The notes under the pieces were generated by a model, which saw only the letters and a list, made by a program, of their open reading frames with translations, ran no database searches and was not told where the DNA came from. Below, in pieces: positions 10,173-20,589 of a DNA stretch of 64,000 bases (the stretch's first letter is position 1; every line of letters begins with the position of its first letter). The position numbers and the translations under genes were made by a program. This stretch comes from Nonomuraea ceibae. GTDB lineage: Bacteria; Actinomycetota; Actinomycetes; Streptosporangiales; Streptosporangiaceae. Location of the stretch: positions 62,001 through 126,000 of the forward strand of contig NZ_JAHKRO010000002.1 of NCBI RefSeq assembly GCF_019396325.1. The letters run 5' to 3'.

Positions 10173-10832
10173 TCAGGGTTCTACGAGCCGCAACACGCCG
10201 TAGTTGTAGCCGCGCCGGTTGTAGACGACGCACGGCTGGCCGCTCTCCTTGTCACGGAACAGGTAGAAGTCGTGGCCGACCAGCTCCATCTCCAGCAGAG
10301 CCTGATCGATGGTCATGGGTTCCGCCTTGTGGAACTTCTCCCTCACGATGAGCGGCCCGTCGCCGTCCATCTCGATGGGGACGATGTCGTCGTACTGCTC
10401 GTCGTCGGGCAGCCGGTCTTCCTCGGGCTCGGGTTGCGCGGGGGCGGCAGGCTGCTGCCGCGGTGGGGCGGGCAGGTCGGGCAGCGTCGCGGTGATCTCC
10501 GCCACGGAGGGCTGGGCGTGGTTGCCGTGGTGCACCTTGCGCCGGTCGGCGAGGCGCCGGAGGCGGCCTTCCAGCTTGTCCATGGCGAGGTCGAGGGCGG
10601 CGAATCGGTCGTCGGCGGAGGCCTCGGCGCGGATGGCGGGCCCTCGCGAGTGAATGGTGAGCTCGACGCGCTCACGCTGGTCGGCGAGGCGCGGGTTGCG
10701 CTCCTTCGACACCTCCACATCGACTCGGATGAGTTTGTTGTCCAGACGCTCGATCCTGGCCAGCTTGGTCGTCACGTGGTCGCGGAACCGCTCACTCACT
10801 CCTGTGTGCCGGCCCTTGACGATGATGTCCAT
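10173..10832 (-). CDS. hpf: Long-form ribosome hibernation promoting factor
   Basis: 219 residues. The N-terminal S30AE/RaiA domain (about 1-100, starting MDIIVKGRHTGVSERF) binds in the decoding region of the 30S subunit; a Pro/Ala-rich linker (about 110-150) leads to the C-terminal dimerisation domain (about 160-215, ending YNYGVLRLVEP) that pairs ribosomes into 100S dimers. The two-domain length identifies the long HPF form typical of Gram-positives. It sits 172 bases upstream (in transcription) of the response regulator. Expression is expected to rise in stationary phase or stress. Confidence 0.93.
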   Translation of the reverse strand: MDIIVKGRHTGVSERFRDHVTTKLARIERLDNKLIRVDVEVSKERNPRLADQRERVELTIHSRGPAIRAEASADDRFAALDLAMDKLEGRLRRLADRRKVHHGNHAQPSVAEITATLPDLPAPPRQQPAAPAQPEPEEDRLPDDEQYDDIVPIEMDGDGPLIVREKFHKAEPMTIDQALLEMELVGHDFYLFRDKESGQPCVVYNRRGYNYGVLRLVEP

Positions 10833-11456
10833 GCAACAGCCCCCCTTCGGTCTAACGACTGAGAAAGAGCGCCCGACGACGACGTGCTTGCCGGGCGGGG
10901 TCTTCTGTCTGCCTCTCTGTCACCGTTACCCTCTTCCGCCGACTCGTCACCGGGAACTCGGGCGGCACCCGCCCGGCCGACCTGGTCTTCGACCCCACAT
11001 TCGCCTGCTGAGGATTTCGCAGCTCTGTCGCCACTACTGCCCTTCTCTCCTGACGGGGGACATCTGGACCCCCGGGAAGGCAGGACTTACCCCTAAGCCG
11101 CACCGTGATCGGTCGACAAAGAGTCGCCTTACGTGGACCGTTTTGCCTGCGGCTGGCATCGGCTAGCAGAGCCGGGACTCCCGGCTCTGCGCAACCACGG
11201 ACCCGAACGGGTGCCATGTTCAGACGCTATCCGGATCGGCGGCGAATGTCAGCCGGAGGATCGGGCAAAGGATCACTTTCTGTGATTTTCGTACGGTGTT
11301 ACGGGCGTGACGGATGGCCGGTTAGGGCTCCCGGCAGCCCTTGCGCGTCTGGGACATCGGGCTCCTGAGCTGCCTACCTCGCGCGGAGGGTTACGGACAT
11401 GTGGCCCCCGGGGCAGGCGGCAGGCTTGGATCTTTCTTTACTGACGGTAATCGTAG
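10833..11456. other. 624-base region upstream of hpf with hairpins and a possible stress promoter
   Basis: No credible coding frame: the open frames here lack codon bias and homology. Structures seen: CGGGGG / CCCCCG hairpin at 11054-11074; a 10-bp GCAGAGCCGG / CCGGCTCTGC hairpin at 11166-11190; and ATCAC-TTTCT-GTGAT followed by TTT at 11272-11289. For hpf (- strand) a sigma-B-like -10, GGGTAA (complement of 10926-10931 plus one base), lies about 95 bases upstream, with GTGAC at about the right distance as a weak -35. The 11166-11190 hairpin may end the comF transcript. Confidence 0.4.
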
Positions 11457-12185
11457 TCATTCCGAAACTCTTCGGCGTGTCGCCATGTAAGGCCGGGTAG
11501 AACGGCGTGTCGCGCCGACGGTGACGGCGAGCGGCACCCGGAGCCCGGCGGCCCGCAGCGCCCTGGCGGCCTCGGCGAGGGTGGCCCCGGTGGTGACGAT
11601 GTCGTCCACGAGCAGCACAGGGGCCGCTGGCGGCGTCCCGGCGGCGCGCCGGACACCCAGTGAGGCCGCGAGGTTGGCGGCCCGCTCCGTGGAGCTCAGG
11701 CCCGCCTGATCGGCCACCCGCCGGACCTGCCCGAGCCCCGGCCACAGCGTGGCGGCGACTCCGTGGGCCCGCAACTGCCGCACGACGGGCGCGGCGAGCG
11801 CCCCGACCACGTCGTGCCCCCGCCCCTTGATCGCCCGCCGCGCGCTCGGCACCGGCACCACCGTGACGGCCGCGTCGCCCGACGCGGTAAGAGCGGTGAG
11901 GGCGGTGAAGGCCAGCAGGTCCGCCAGGGCGGCACCCAGGGACGCCTCGCCGCGCTCCTTGCAGGCGACGAGCGCCGTGCGCAGCGCCCCCGTGTACGGG
12001 CCCGCCGACCAGCAGGCGGGCAGCCCGGCCGGGACGGGGTCGGGCGTGCGGCGGGCGGGGTCGGCCAGGCGGCCGAGGCAGCCCTCGCACAGCCGCGCCC
12101 CGGCGGCGCCGCACCCCAGGCACGGACGGGGCAGGACGAGATCGAGCCAGGGGCCGACCACAGGACCGAGCACAGGACCGAGCAC
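11457..12185 (-). CDS. ComF-family phosphoribosyltransferase-like protein
   Basis: 242 residues. The N-terminal zinc motif CLGCGAAGARLCEGC (Cys22, 25, 33, 36) precedes a PRTase-like domain with the PRPP-loop motif VLLVDDIVTTGATL near residue 190. ComF is needed for DNA uptake in competent bacteria, but in actinomycetes its role is unclear. It follows lpqB by 40 bases in the same direction and probably belongs to the mtrA-mtrB-lpqB transcript. The start is uncertain: three in-frame GTG codons lie at 12185, 12173 and 12161 because of a 12-base tandem duplication, and no Shine-Dalgarno is visible. The C-terminal tail TRRSTRPYMATRRRVSE looks non-conserved. Confidence 0.82.
   Translation of the reverse strand: MLGPVLGPVVGPWLDLVLPRPCLGCGAAGARLCEGCLGRLADPARRTPDPVPAGLPACWSAGPYTGALRTALVACKERGEASLGAALADLLAFTALTALTASGDAAVTVVPVPSARRAIKGRGHDVVGALAAPVVRQLRAHGVAATLWPGLGQVRRVADQAGLSSTERAANLAASLGVRRAAGTPPAAPVLLVDDIVTTGATLAEAARALRAAGLRVPLAVTVGATRRSTRPYMATRRRVSE
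12161..12184 (-). repeat. 12-base tandem duplication at the comF start
   Basis: CAGGACCGAGCA occurs twice in a row (12161-12172, 12173-12184). On the coding strand this repeats Leu-Gly-Pro-Val and supplies alternative GTG starts every four codons. Confidence 0.75.
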
Positions 12186-12225
12186 GCCGCCATGATGCCG
12201 GGCGGCACCGACAACCGGGCCGGGG

Positions 12226-13980
12226 TCAGCCCAGGGCGAAGATCGGCTTCTCGACGGCGGTGGCGGGCTTGGGCGCCCAGGTCTGCTTGTCGCGCCCGTA
12301 CTCCAGGATCTCGTTGCCGTCCTCGGTGGTGGCCAGGATGACGTCGCCCTGGGCGGCGAGGTGTTCGAGGGGCTTGCTGGTCGTGGGGAGCTGGAGGGTC
12401 TCGCCGTCGCCCACGTTGATCTCCTTGACGACCTGCCCGGCCTTGGTGCGCACGAGGACGAGCAGGTGCTCGCCGTCGCTCCAGGCGATGTCGCGGATCT
12501 CGTCCTCGCCCTCGGCCGAGATGAGCGTCTGGAAGTTGCTCAGCATCGCGCCCGCCCCGCCGCCGGCCAGCGCGCCGACCTGGACCTGCTTCTTGCCGAC
12601 GAGCACGGCGACCCGTACGCCGTCGCGCGACATCCGCAGCGAGGTGACGTCGAGCCCCTGGAGTGCGGGGGCGGCGACGTGCTCGGGGCCGCGGCTGACG
12701 GACGGGTAGGAGCGCAGCACGCTGCCGCTCTGCTGGTCGTACGTCCACAGGGAGCCGTCGCGGTGCCAGGACGGGTCGGTCAGCTTCTCGCCGGGGATGG
12801 ACTGCTGCCAGCGGCCGTCGGCGGCGTGCCGGGTGACCCAGATGCCGCCCTCGGTGGAGCGGGCGGCGACGCGGTCGCGGTCCTTGGACACGGCGAACCC
12901 GGAGTAGGTCTCCCCCGGCTGCCCGGCGGGCCCGGCGAGCGGGCGGCCCTCGCCGTCGTTGCCGAGCAGGTGGACGGCGCCCTTGCTGGTGTAGAAGACC
13001 TGCCGGTCCTCGACCGCCAGCCAGCGCTCGGGCAGGTTGGCGGGCACGATGAGCGGCCCGGTGGAGAAGAACGGCTCGCCCTCGACCTGGATCTCCAGGC
13101 TGCGGCCGTTGGCCAGGCCGTTGACGCTGAGGCTGGCCCTGAGCTGGGCCTCCAGGCCCTCGCGGAAGGTGTCGGAGGGCCGGAACGGGCCGGCCAGGTT
13201 GATGATCACGCGGTCCTCGCTGGACCTGATCGACAGCACCCGCGCCCCGGCGGGGAACTCGTTGCCGACCGCGCCCTGCAACGCGCTGGTGGGGCCCTGG
13301 ATGACGCGTTCGACGACGGTCTCGGCGAAGCTCTCCGTCGCCTTGATGCGCAGCCGTACGCGGTCGGCCACGAGCCGGTCGGGCTCGTGCGTGCCGGCGG
13401 CGGTGCCGTTGAGGTAGTAGAGGTTCGTCGGCCGGTACGCGCGCCGCACGTCGGCGTCGGTGAGCAGGAGGCCCTGGGGCAGCAGGTTGACCCGGTAGTC
13501 GCCGTTGCGGTCCTTGACCAGGGTGATCGCCCGGCTGACCTTGTTGTCGTCGGCGGGGTCGACGGGCACGTACGTGTCGTCCTCGTTGATCTGAGCGATC
13601 TTGGTGCCGAGGATCGTGACGATGGTCTCCTTCTTCTCCTTGTTCTCGACGACGTCGTCGAAGCGGAAGCCGTTGTCGATCACCGTCACGGGCCCGTCGG
13701 CCTTCCAGACCCGCCTGGCCTCCTCGGTCAGGTACTTGGGCAGGATGCCGGGGTCGTCGGCATAGGCGGCCATGGCGGCCTGGAGGCCCTCGACGACCTG
13801 CTGGGCGCTCCAGCCGCGCTGGGGCTCGACGGCGACGAGGCGCTGGAAGGGCACGGTCACGGAGTCGCCACTGCCCGCCTCCTCGATGGGGAACGGCCCG
13901 CCCACGGGGATGACGGCGCAGCCCGACAGGGCCAGCACCGCGGCGGCGGCCGCGGCGCACAGCCGGTTAGCTCTCGCCAT
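12226..13980 (-). CDS. lpqB: LpqB lipoprotein, MtrB accessory (GerMN plus beta-propeller)
   Basis: 584 residues. The signal peptide has lipobox LSGC (Cys about 21), so the protein is attached to the outer face of the membrane. A GerMN-like domain (about 150-260) precedes a C-terminal beta-propeller-like region. In Mycobacterium LpqB interacts with the sensor kinase MtrB and modulates MtrA phosphorylation. Its start codon lies 14 bases inside the end of mtrB, so the two are translationally coupled. Order mtrA-mtrB-lpqB is conserved across actinomycetes. It ends 40 bases before comF. Confidence 0.93.
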   Translation of the reverse strand: MARANRLCAAAAAAVLALSGCAVIPVGGPFPIEEAGSGDSVTVPFQRLVAVEPQRGWSAQQVVEGLQAAMAAYADDPGILPKYLTEEARRVWKADGPVTVIDNGFRFDDVVENKEKKETIVTILGTKIAQINEDDTYVPVDPADDNKVSRAITLVKDRNGDYRVNLLPQGLLLTDADVRRAYRPTNLYYLNGTAAGTHEPDRLVADRVRLRIKATESFAETVVERVIQGPTSALQGAVGNEFPAGARVLSIRSSEDRVIINLAGPFRPSDTFREGLEAQLRASLSVNGLANGRSLEIQVEGEPFFSTGPLIVPANLPERWLAVEDRQVFYTSKGAVHLLGNDGEGRPLAGPAGQPGETYSGFAVSKDRDRVAARSTEGGIWVTRHAADGRWQQSIPGEKLTDPSWHRDGSLWTYDQQSGSVLRSYPSVSRGPEHVAAPALQGLDVTSLRMSRDGVRVAVLVGKKQVQVGALAGGGAGAMLSNFQTLISAEGEDEIRDIAWSDGEHLLVLVRTKAGQVVKEINVGDGETLQLPTTSKPLEHLAAQGDVILATTEDGNEILEYGRDKQTWAPKPATAVEKPIFALG

Positions 13981-15703
13981 GCGCGCCCCCGTCGCCGGTC
14001 GCGGGCAGCAGCACGGGGGTCATCTGGCCCCGCCAGGTGCGGCGCATCTCGATCTCGGGCGGCACGAGCGGCAGCGGGGAGCCCTTGAGGTCGATCCCGG
14101 CGCGGCGCGGCAGCGTGAGCCGGAACTGCGAGCCCTCGCCCGGCTGTCCCCACGCCTGGAGCCAGCCGCCGTGCAGCGTGGCGTCCTCGCGGGAGATGGC
14201 CAGGCCGAGCCCGGTGCCGCCGATGGTCCTGGCCCGGGACGGGTCGGCCCGCCAGAAGCGGTCGAAGACCAGCGTGTCCTCGCCGCCCTTCAGCCCGATG
14301 CCGTGGTCGCGCACGGCGACGGCCACCGCGTCGCGGTCGGCGCCGACGGTGACGACGATGTCGCGGCCCTCTCCGTGCTCGATGGCGTTGAACAGCAGGT
14401 TGCGCAGGATGCGCTCGACCCGGCGGTTGTCGATCTCGGCCATGCACGGCTCGTTGGGCAGCCGCAGCTCGAAGCGGGTGCTGTGGCGTTCGGCGAGCGC
14501 CTCGGAGTCGGCGATGGCGCGCAGCACCACGTCGCGCAGGTCGACGGAGTCGAGGTCGAGGGTGGCGGCGCCGGCGTCGTAGCGGCTGATCTCCAGCAGG
14601 TCGGCGAGCATCGACTCGAAGCGTTCGAGCTGGGCCTGCATGAGCTCGGCCGAGCGCGAGGCCATCGGCTCGAAGTCCTCGCGGGCGTCGTACAGCAGGT
14701 CGGCGGCCATCCGGACGGTGGTCAGCGGGGTGCGCAGCTCGTGCGAGACGTCGGAGACGAACTGCCGCTGGACCTGTGAGAGCTCCTCAAGCTGGTGGAT
14801 CTTGAGCGCCAGGTTGGCGGCCATCTCGTTGAACGAGGTCGCCAGCCGGGCCAGGTCGTCCTCGCCGCGCACCTTGAGCCGCTCGTCGAGCTTGCCGGCG
14901 GCCAGCCGCTCGGCGGCCTGGCGGGCCAGCCGGACCGGGCTGACGACCTGCCGGGTGACCAGGTACGCGATCGCGGCCAGCAGCAGCACCAGCCCGAAGC
15001 CGACCACGACGATGGCCAGCCGGACGTTGGACAGCATCTGCTCTTCGTCGGTGAACGGGAAGAAGTGGTAGACCTCGTAGCCGCCGTAGGCGCTGATGAC
15101 GGCGCCGATGACGAGCGTCTGGCGGGGCTGGGTCTCGCCGGCGAACTGGATGCGGTCGGTGAAGCGCTGCGGAGTGTCGATGAACTTCTCCACCTGCCGC
15201 TGCAGCTTCTGGCGCAGCGCCGGGGGCACGTCGGCGGGCGTGACGTTGCCGGAGGCGCGTGACTGGCCGGGCTCGGCGACGTTGAGGATCAGCACCTCGT
15301 AGCGTTTCTTCGAGCCGTCGCCGCCGGAGCCGATGATGGCGTCCATCACCTCGTCGAGCGGGTCGGGCGGCACGGTCTTGCCGGCTTCGGCGGGCTTGGA
15401 CTGGTCGTCCTCGTGCCGGCTGAGCGCGTCGGCGATGCGCAGCCGGTCGGCCGAGGCGTCGCTGGCGGCCGACTGCTGGCGGCGTTCGATCACCGAGTTG
15501 TTGATCTGGTCCGACAGGAACGTGCCGAGCACCACCACCACGATCACCGAGATGACGAGCGTGCTGGTGACGACCTGGAGCTGCAGGGAGCGGCGCCAGA
15601 TCCGCCGCGCCCTGCCCGCCGCACGCCTGGCCCGCCGGCGGACTCCGCCGAGGATCTGGCGGAGTGTCCGGCGGCGCGTGCGCCTGGTCGTCGTCGGGGG
15701 CAT
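13967..15703 (-). CDS. mtrB: Sensor histidine kinase MtrB
   Basis: 578 residues. Basic cytoplasmic N-terminus, membrane segment 1 (about 42-61), extracytoplasmic sensor region (62-228), membrane segment 2 (229-249), HAMP linker (about 250-305), then the HisKA domain with phospho-acceptor His321 in SDVSHELRTP and a HATPase domain with the G-box GGTGLGLAIS. It phosphorylates MtrA in response to envelope or osmotic state and is linked with septum placement and cell-wall hydrolases in Mycobacterium and with development in Streptomyces. It starts 20 bases after mtrA and overlaps lpqB by 14 bases; no strong ribosome site is visible. Confidence 0.95.
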   Translation of the reverse strand: MPPTTTRRTRRRTLRQILGGVRRRARRAAGRARRIWRRSLQLQVVTSTLVISVIVVVVLGTFLSDQINNSVIERRQQSAASDASADRLRIADALSRHEDDQSKPAEAGKTVPPDPLDEVMDAIIGSGGDGSKKRYEVLILNVAEPGQSRASGNVTPADVPPALRQKLQRQVEKFIDTPQRFTDRIQFAGETQPRQTLVIGAVISAYGGYEVYHFFPFTDEEQMLSNVRLAIVVVGFGLVLLLAAIAYLVTRQVVSPVRLARQAAERLAAGKLDERLKVRGEDDLARLATSFNEMAANLALKIHQLEELSQVQRQFVSDVSHELRTPLTTVRMAADLLYDAREDFEPMASRSAELMQAQLERFESMLADLLEISRYDAGAATLDLDSVDLRDVVLRAIADSEALAERHSTRFELRLPNEPCMAEIDNRRVERILRNLLFNAIEHGEGRDIVVTVGADRDAVAVAVRDHGIGLKGGEDTLVFDRFWRADPSRARTIGGTGLGLAISREDATLHGGWLQAWGQPGEGSQFRLTLPRRAGIDLKGSPLPLVPPEIEMRRTWRGQMTPVLLPATGDGGAHGES

Positions 15704-15723
15704 GGCGGGGGCGTCAGGGCAGG

Positions 15724-16401
15724 TCAGGCGGGGCCGGCTTTGTAGCCGACGCCGCGAACCGTCACCACGATCTCGGGGTGCTCGGGGTCCTTCTCGATCT
15801 TGGCCCGGAGCCGCTGCACGTGCACGTTGACCAGCCGCGTGTCGGCGGCGTGGCGGTAGCCCCAGACCTGCTCCAGCAGGACCTCGCGGGTGAAGACCTG
15901 GCGCGGCTTGCGGGCCAGGGCGACCAGCAGGTCGAACTCCAGCGGGGTCAGGTTGATGGTCTCGTCGCCGCGCTTGACCGAGTGGCCGGCCACGTCGATG
16001 GTGATGTCGCCGATCTGGAGGATCTCCGGCGTCGGCTCGTCGGTGCGGCGCAGCCGCGCGCGGACCCGGGCCACCAGTTCCTTCGGCTTGAACGGCTTGA
16101 CGATGTAGTCGTCGGCGCCGGACTCCAGGCCGAGCACGACGTCGATCGTGTCGCTCTTGGCGGTGAGCATGACGATCGGCACCCCGGACTCCGCCCTGAT
16201 CCTGCGCGCGACGTCGATGCCGTCGGCGCCGGGCAGCATCAGGTCGAGCAGGACGAGGTCAGGGCGCGTGTCGCGGAACGCGTCCAGCGCCTTGTCGCCG
16301 TCGCTGACAAAGGATGGTTCGAAGCCCTCACCGCGCAACACGATGCCCAGCATCTCGGCGAGAGCGGCATCGTCGTCGACGACCAGCACGCGACCTTTCA
16401 T
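15724..16401 (-). CDS. mtrA: Response regulator MtrA (OmpR family)
   Basis: 225 residues. Receiver domain with acidic cluster DDD (9-11), phospho-acceptor Asp53 in LLDLMLP and Lys in IVKPFKPKEL; OmpR/PhoB winged helix (about 130-222). MtrA is the master regulator of cell-wall remodelling, division and development in actinomycetes. ATG 16401 follows GAGGGG. The 235-base upstream region contains GTAACC (complement of about 16452-16457), which may be half of an MtrA box and would fit autoregulation, but no full tandem box is evident. Confidence 0.96.
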   Translation of the reverse strand: MKGRVLVVDDDAALAEMLGIVLRGEGFEPSFVSDGDKALDAFRDTRPDLVLLDLMLPGADGIDVARRIRAESGVPIVMLTAKSDTIDVVLGLESGADDYIVKPFKPKELVARVRARLRRTDEPTPEILQIGDITIDVAGHSVKRGDETINLTPLEFDLLVALARKPRQVFTREVLLEQVWGYRHAADTRLVNVHVQRLRAKIEKDPEHPEIVVTVRGVGYKAGPA

Positions 16402-16636
16402 GGCCCCTCATTCGTTCTACGCATTCTGGGACATATCAGCACGATCGCTGAAGGTTACCCTTGGTCGGCTCATGTGTGGGACATGACACCGGTTAAGGCG
16501 ATGTTTCAAGCTCGCCCCCGCGACCGCAATCTCAGTCTGCGGTAACGGAGCGTCCTTCGGCCATCCCTGCGCGATATCCGTGGCACGAATCGACGCCCCG
16601 ACACCACCGACCCGCCCAGCATGCCAGGATTGGGAT

Positions 16637-17857
16637 ATGTCAGACGGTCACGGTCCCACTCCCGAGACGCCCCGAGGCTGGGCCGCGGAGCAGCCCCCGC
16701 CCTACGGCGCGCCTCCGGCTTCTCCGTGGACCGCCCCCGGACAGCAACAGATCCCTCCGCCTCCCGGCACCCCGTTCCCGCCGCCTCCCCAAGGTTACGG
16801 TCAGGCGCCCTACGCCCCTTACGGGCCCCACCCGCAGGCGATGCGCCCCGGCATCATCCCGCTGCGCCCGCTGCGCCTGGGCGACCTCTACGACGGCACG
16901 ATCAAGCTGATCAGGTCCAACCCCAAGGCGGTGCTCGGCCTGTCGGCGATCGGCGCGCTGGTGGGCTCGGTGCCGCTGGCCGTGGGCCAGGCGATCATGC
17001 TCGAGAGCATGGGCGCGGCCATCCAGGACCCGCGGTCGGTGACCGACCCCGCCGACATCACCGGCGGCTTCGTCGGCCAGTACGGCGGCACGATCGTCTC
17101 CTACCTGGTCAGCTTCATCGTCGTCACCGTGCTGACCGGCGTGCTCACCCGCATCCTCGGCCGGGCCGTCTTCGGCGGCAAGATGACCGCCGGAGAGGCC
17201 TGGCAGGCGACCAGGAGCCGGATGCCCGCCCTGTTCGGCGTGGTCGGCCTGATGACCCTGATCATGCTCGCGCCGCTGGCGCTGATCGTGCTCCTGGTCG
17301 TGGCGCTCGTCGCCGGCGGCTTCGGCGGCACGCCCGAGTCGGCCGGCGGCCTCATCCTGCTCTTCCTGCTGCTGCTCCTGCTCTACCTCGGCTACGCGCT
17401 GTTCTTCCGCACCCGCTTCGCCTTCGCGCCGGCCGCCGTGGTGCTGGAGGGCCGGGGCCCGGTCGAGGCGATGCGGCGCTCGTGGGGCCTGGTGACCGGC
17501 GACTTCTGGCGGGTCTTCGGCATCCTGCTGCTCACCTCGTTCGTGGTCGGCATGGTGGCGACGGTGCTCAACATCCCGTTCACCCTGGTCGGCACCGTGC
17601 TCGGCATGCTCGGCGGCGGCGGGGTGTGGACCGTCGTGGCCGCCGCCGTGCTGATCGCCGTCGGCGCCACCGTCGGCGCCATGATCACCTACCCGTTCGA
17701 GGCGGGCGTGGCCGGCCTGCTCTACGCCGACCGGCGGATGCGCGCCGAGGCGTTCGACCTCGTGCTGCAGACGGCCGCGATCGAGCAGCAGCGCCAGGGC
17801 TGGGTGCACGACTCCGCCGACGACCTCTGGCACCCGTCCCACTCCGCCAGGCCGTGA
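16637..17857 (+). CDS. Proline-rich multi-pass membrane protein (GPDPase_memb-like)
   Basis: 406 residues from ATG 16637 (start chosen for MSDGHGP; a longer frame from 16580 lacks a ribosome site). A Pro/Gly/Tyr-rich cytoplasmic head (1-75) precedes a domain with about six membrane segments, similar to the membrane domain annotated in glycerophosphodiester phosphodiesterases, but without the catalytic part. The C-terminus reads QGWVHDSADDLWHP. It is divergent from mtrA and the first gene of a block in which the next genes overlap by a few bases. The same order (membrane protein, DUF4129, DUF4350, MoxR, DUF58) occurs beside mtrAB in other actinomycetes. Function unknown. Confidence 0.82.
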   Translation: MSDGHGPTPETPRGWAAEQPPPYGAPPASPWTAPGQQQIPPPPGTPFPPPPQGYGQAPYAPYGPHPQAMRPGIIPLRPLRLGDLYDGTIKLIRSNPKAVLGLSAIGALVGSVPLAVGQAIMLESMGAAIQDPRSVTDPADITGGFVGQYGGTIVSYLVSFIVVTVLTGVLTRILGRAVFGGKMTAGEAWQATRSRMPALFGVVGLMTLIMLAPLALIVLLVVALVAGGFGGTPESAGGLILLFLLLLLLYLGYALFFRTRFAFAPAAVVLEGRGPVEAMRRSWGLVTGDFWRVFGILLLTSFVVGMVATVLNIPFTLVGTVLGMLGGGGVWTVVAAAVLIAVGATVGAMITYPFEAGVAGLLYADRRMRAEAFDLVLQTAAIEQQRQGWVHDSADDLWHPSHSARP

Positions 17858-18471
17858 GCCCGGTCGGCCGGGAGGAGGCCGCCGGGGAGGCGGCGCGCGA
17901 GCTCCTCGATCCGCAGTACGCCGACGAGCCGCTGCTCGACCGGCTCTACCGCTACTTCACGCAGTTCGTCGGCGACCTGATGGACGCGGCAGCGGGCGGC
18001 GGCTCGGCCGGCGGCGTCATCGCGGCCGTGCTGATCGGCCTGATCCTGGTCGCGGTGGCCGCGCTGGTCGCCTACCACCTGCGCCGCACCAGCAGGCGCA
18101 ACGCGCAGGCCCCCGGCGCGCTGTTCGGCGAACGGGCGCTCACCGCCGCCGAGCACCGCACGGCCGCGGAGCGGCTGGCCGCCGAGGGCGAGTGGACCGC
18201 CGCCATCCAGGAGCGCCTGCGCGCCATCGCCCGTGACCTGGAGGAGCGGGCGCTGGTCGACGGCATGCCCGGCCGCACGGCCGACGAGCTCGCGGCCGAG
18301 GCCGGCCGGGCCATGCCCGCCTTCGCCGGCGAGCTGGCCGCGGCGGCGCGTTCCTTCGACGACGTCACCTACGGCGGCGTCCCGGGCGTCCGGGAGACCT
18401 ACGACACGATGACCAGCCTCGACGAGCGGCTGCGCGCCGCCCGCCCGGTGCCGCTGGGCGGCCTGTCATGA
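17854..18471 (+). CDS. DUF4129 membrane protein
   Basis: 205 residues starting at GTG 17854, which overlaps the preceding stop as GTGA. Short N-terminal soluble part, one strong membrane segment (about 51-73), then a cytoplasmic alpha-helical DUF4129 domain (about 105-195: EHRTAAERLAAEGEWTAAI, ERALVDGMPGRTADELA). DUF4129 proteins accompany MoxR/DUF58 genes in many actinomycetes and resemble the C-terminal parts of transglutaminase-type membrane proteins. A role in assembling or regulating a membrane complex with MoxR is inferred from context only. Confidence 0.85.
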   Translation: MSPVGREEAAGEAARELLDPQYADEPLLDRLYRYFTQFVGDLMDAAAGGGSAGGVIAAVLIGLILVAVAALVAYHLRRTSRRNAQAPGALFGERALTAAEHRTAAERLAAEGEWTAAIQERLRAIARDLEERALVDGMPGRTADELAAEAGRAMPAFAGELAAAARSFDDVTYGGVPGVRETYDTMTSLDERLRAARPVPLGGLS

Positions 18472-19608
18472 CCGCGCAGGCGGTGGAGTCGCGCCCCACC
18501 ACGCCCACCGCGAAGGCCCGGTGGCGCGGCGGGCGCTGGATCGCGCTGCTCGGGGCGCTCATCGTGCTCGTCGCCGCCGGCACCGTCCTGCTCGGCCCCG
18601 AGCAGGAGGCCGCCCGGCCGCTCGACCCCGCCGACACGTCGCTGCAGGGCTCCAAGGCCCTGGCCGAGCTGCTGCGCCGGCGCGGCGTCACCGTCGACCG
18701 GGTCGACTCCGTCGAGGCCGCCGCAGCCCTGGGCGGCGACCGCACGCTGGTCGTCACCGACCGCCTGCGCACGTCCCCGGACGACCTCGCCGCCATCCGG
18801 GGCGACCGCCTGATCGTCGGCGACCCGTTCGGGGCGGCGGAGATGGCCGGCGTGAACCCGGTCGGCGCGGCCAGGCAGCGCTCGCGCGAGCCCGAGTGCT
18901 CGCTGCCGGCCGCCGTGGCCGCGGGCAGCGTCCACCTCGGCGGCATCGCCTACTCCGCCCCGCGCGGCACCACCGGCTGCTACCCGGCGGGCGACGGCTG
19001 GACGCTGATCAGCTTCCCCAACGGCAGCGGCACCACCACGGTCGTCGGCAGCGGCGAGTTCATGACCAACCAGCGCCTGGCCGAGGACGGCAACGCCGCC
19101 TTGGCGCTCAACCTGCTCGCCACCGGCAAGCCCGTCACCTGGCTGGTCCCCCCGGACGACCCCGGCACGGGCGACCTGGCCGGGCCCGAGGGCGACTCGG
19201 TGTACGACCTGATGCCGCCGAGCATCCCGTGGGCCGTGCTGATGGCCTGCCTCACGGTGCTGGTGGTGGCGTTCTGGCGGGGCAGGCGGCTCGGCCCGGT
19301 CGTGACCGAGCGGCTGCCCGTGGTGGTGCGCGCGTCGGAGACGGTCGAGGGCCGCGGGCGCCTCTACCGCGCCAGGCGGGCCAGGGCCAGGGCCGCCGAC
19401 TCGCTGCGTGCGGGCACGATCGACCGGCTGACGCCCCGGCTCGGGCTGGCCTCGGGGGCCGGGCCGCAGGAGGTCGTCGCCGCGCTGGCCGTACGGACCG
19501 GGCTGGACGCGCGGGAGGTCGGCGGCGCGCTGTACGGGCCGCCGCCCACCGGCGACGCGGAGCTGGTCGCGCTGGCCGGATACTTGGATTCCATCGAAAG
19601 GAAGGTCC

Positions 19609-19619
<11 letters not shown>
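18468..19619 (+). CDS. DUF4350 membrane protein
   Basis: 383 residues; ATG 18468 overlaps the DUF4129 stop (ATGA). Membrane segment near 22-40, extracytoplasmic DUF4350 domain (about 60-245) containing a gliding-like fold with GSKALAELLRRRGVTVDRV, a second membrane segment near 252-268, and a cytoplasmic helical tail rich in Arg/Ala. A pair of cysteines (in EPECSLP and TTGCYPAG) may form a disulphide outside. It belongs to the MoxR-DUF58 block. No enzymatic function known. Confidence 0.85.

Positions 19620-20588
<969 letters not shown>

Positions 20589-20589
<1 letters not shown>

Noticed and set aside
10852-11217. 121-codon minus-strand open frame upstream of hpf
   Set aside because: Arg-rich, no ribosome site and covers likely promoter sequence of hpf.
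11105-11368. Small + strand open frame (87 codons) in the comF-hpf gap
   Set aside because: No ribosome site, no codon bias, no recognisable motif, and it spans two hairpins.
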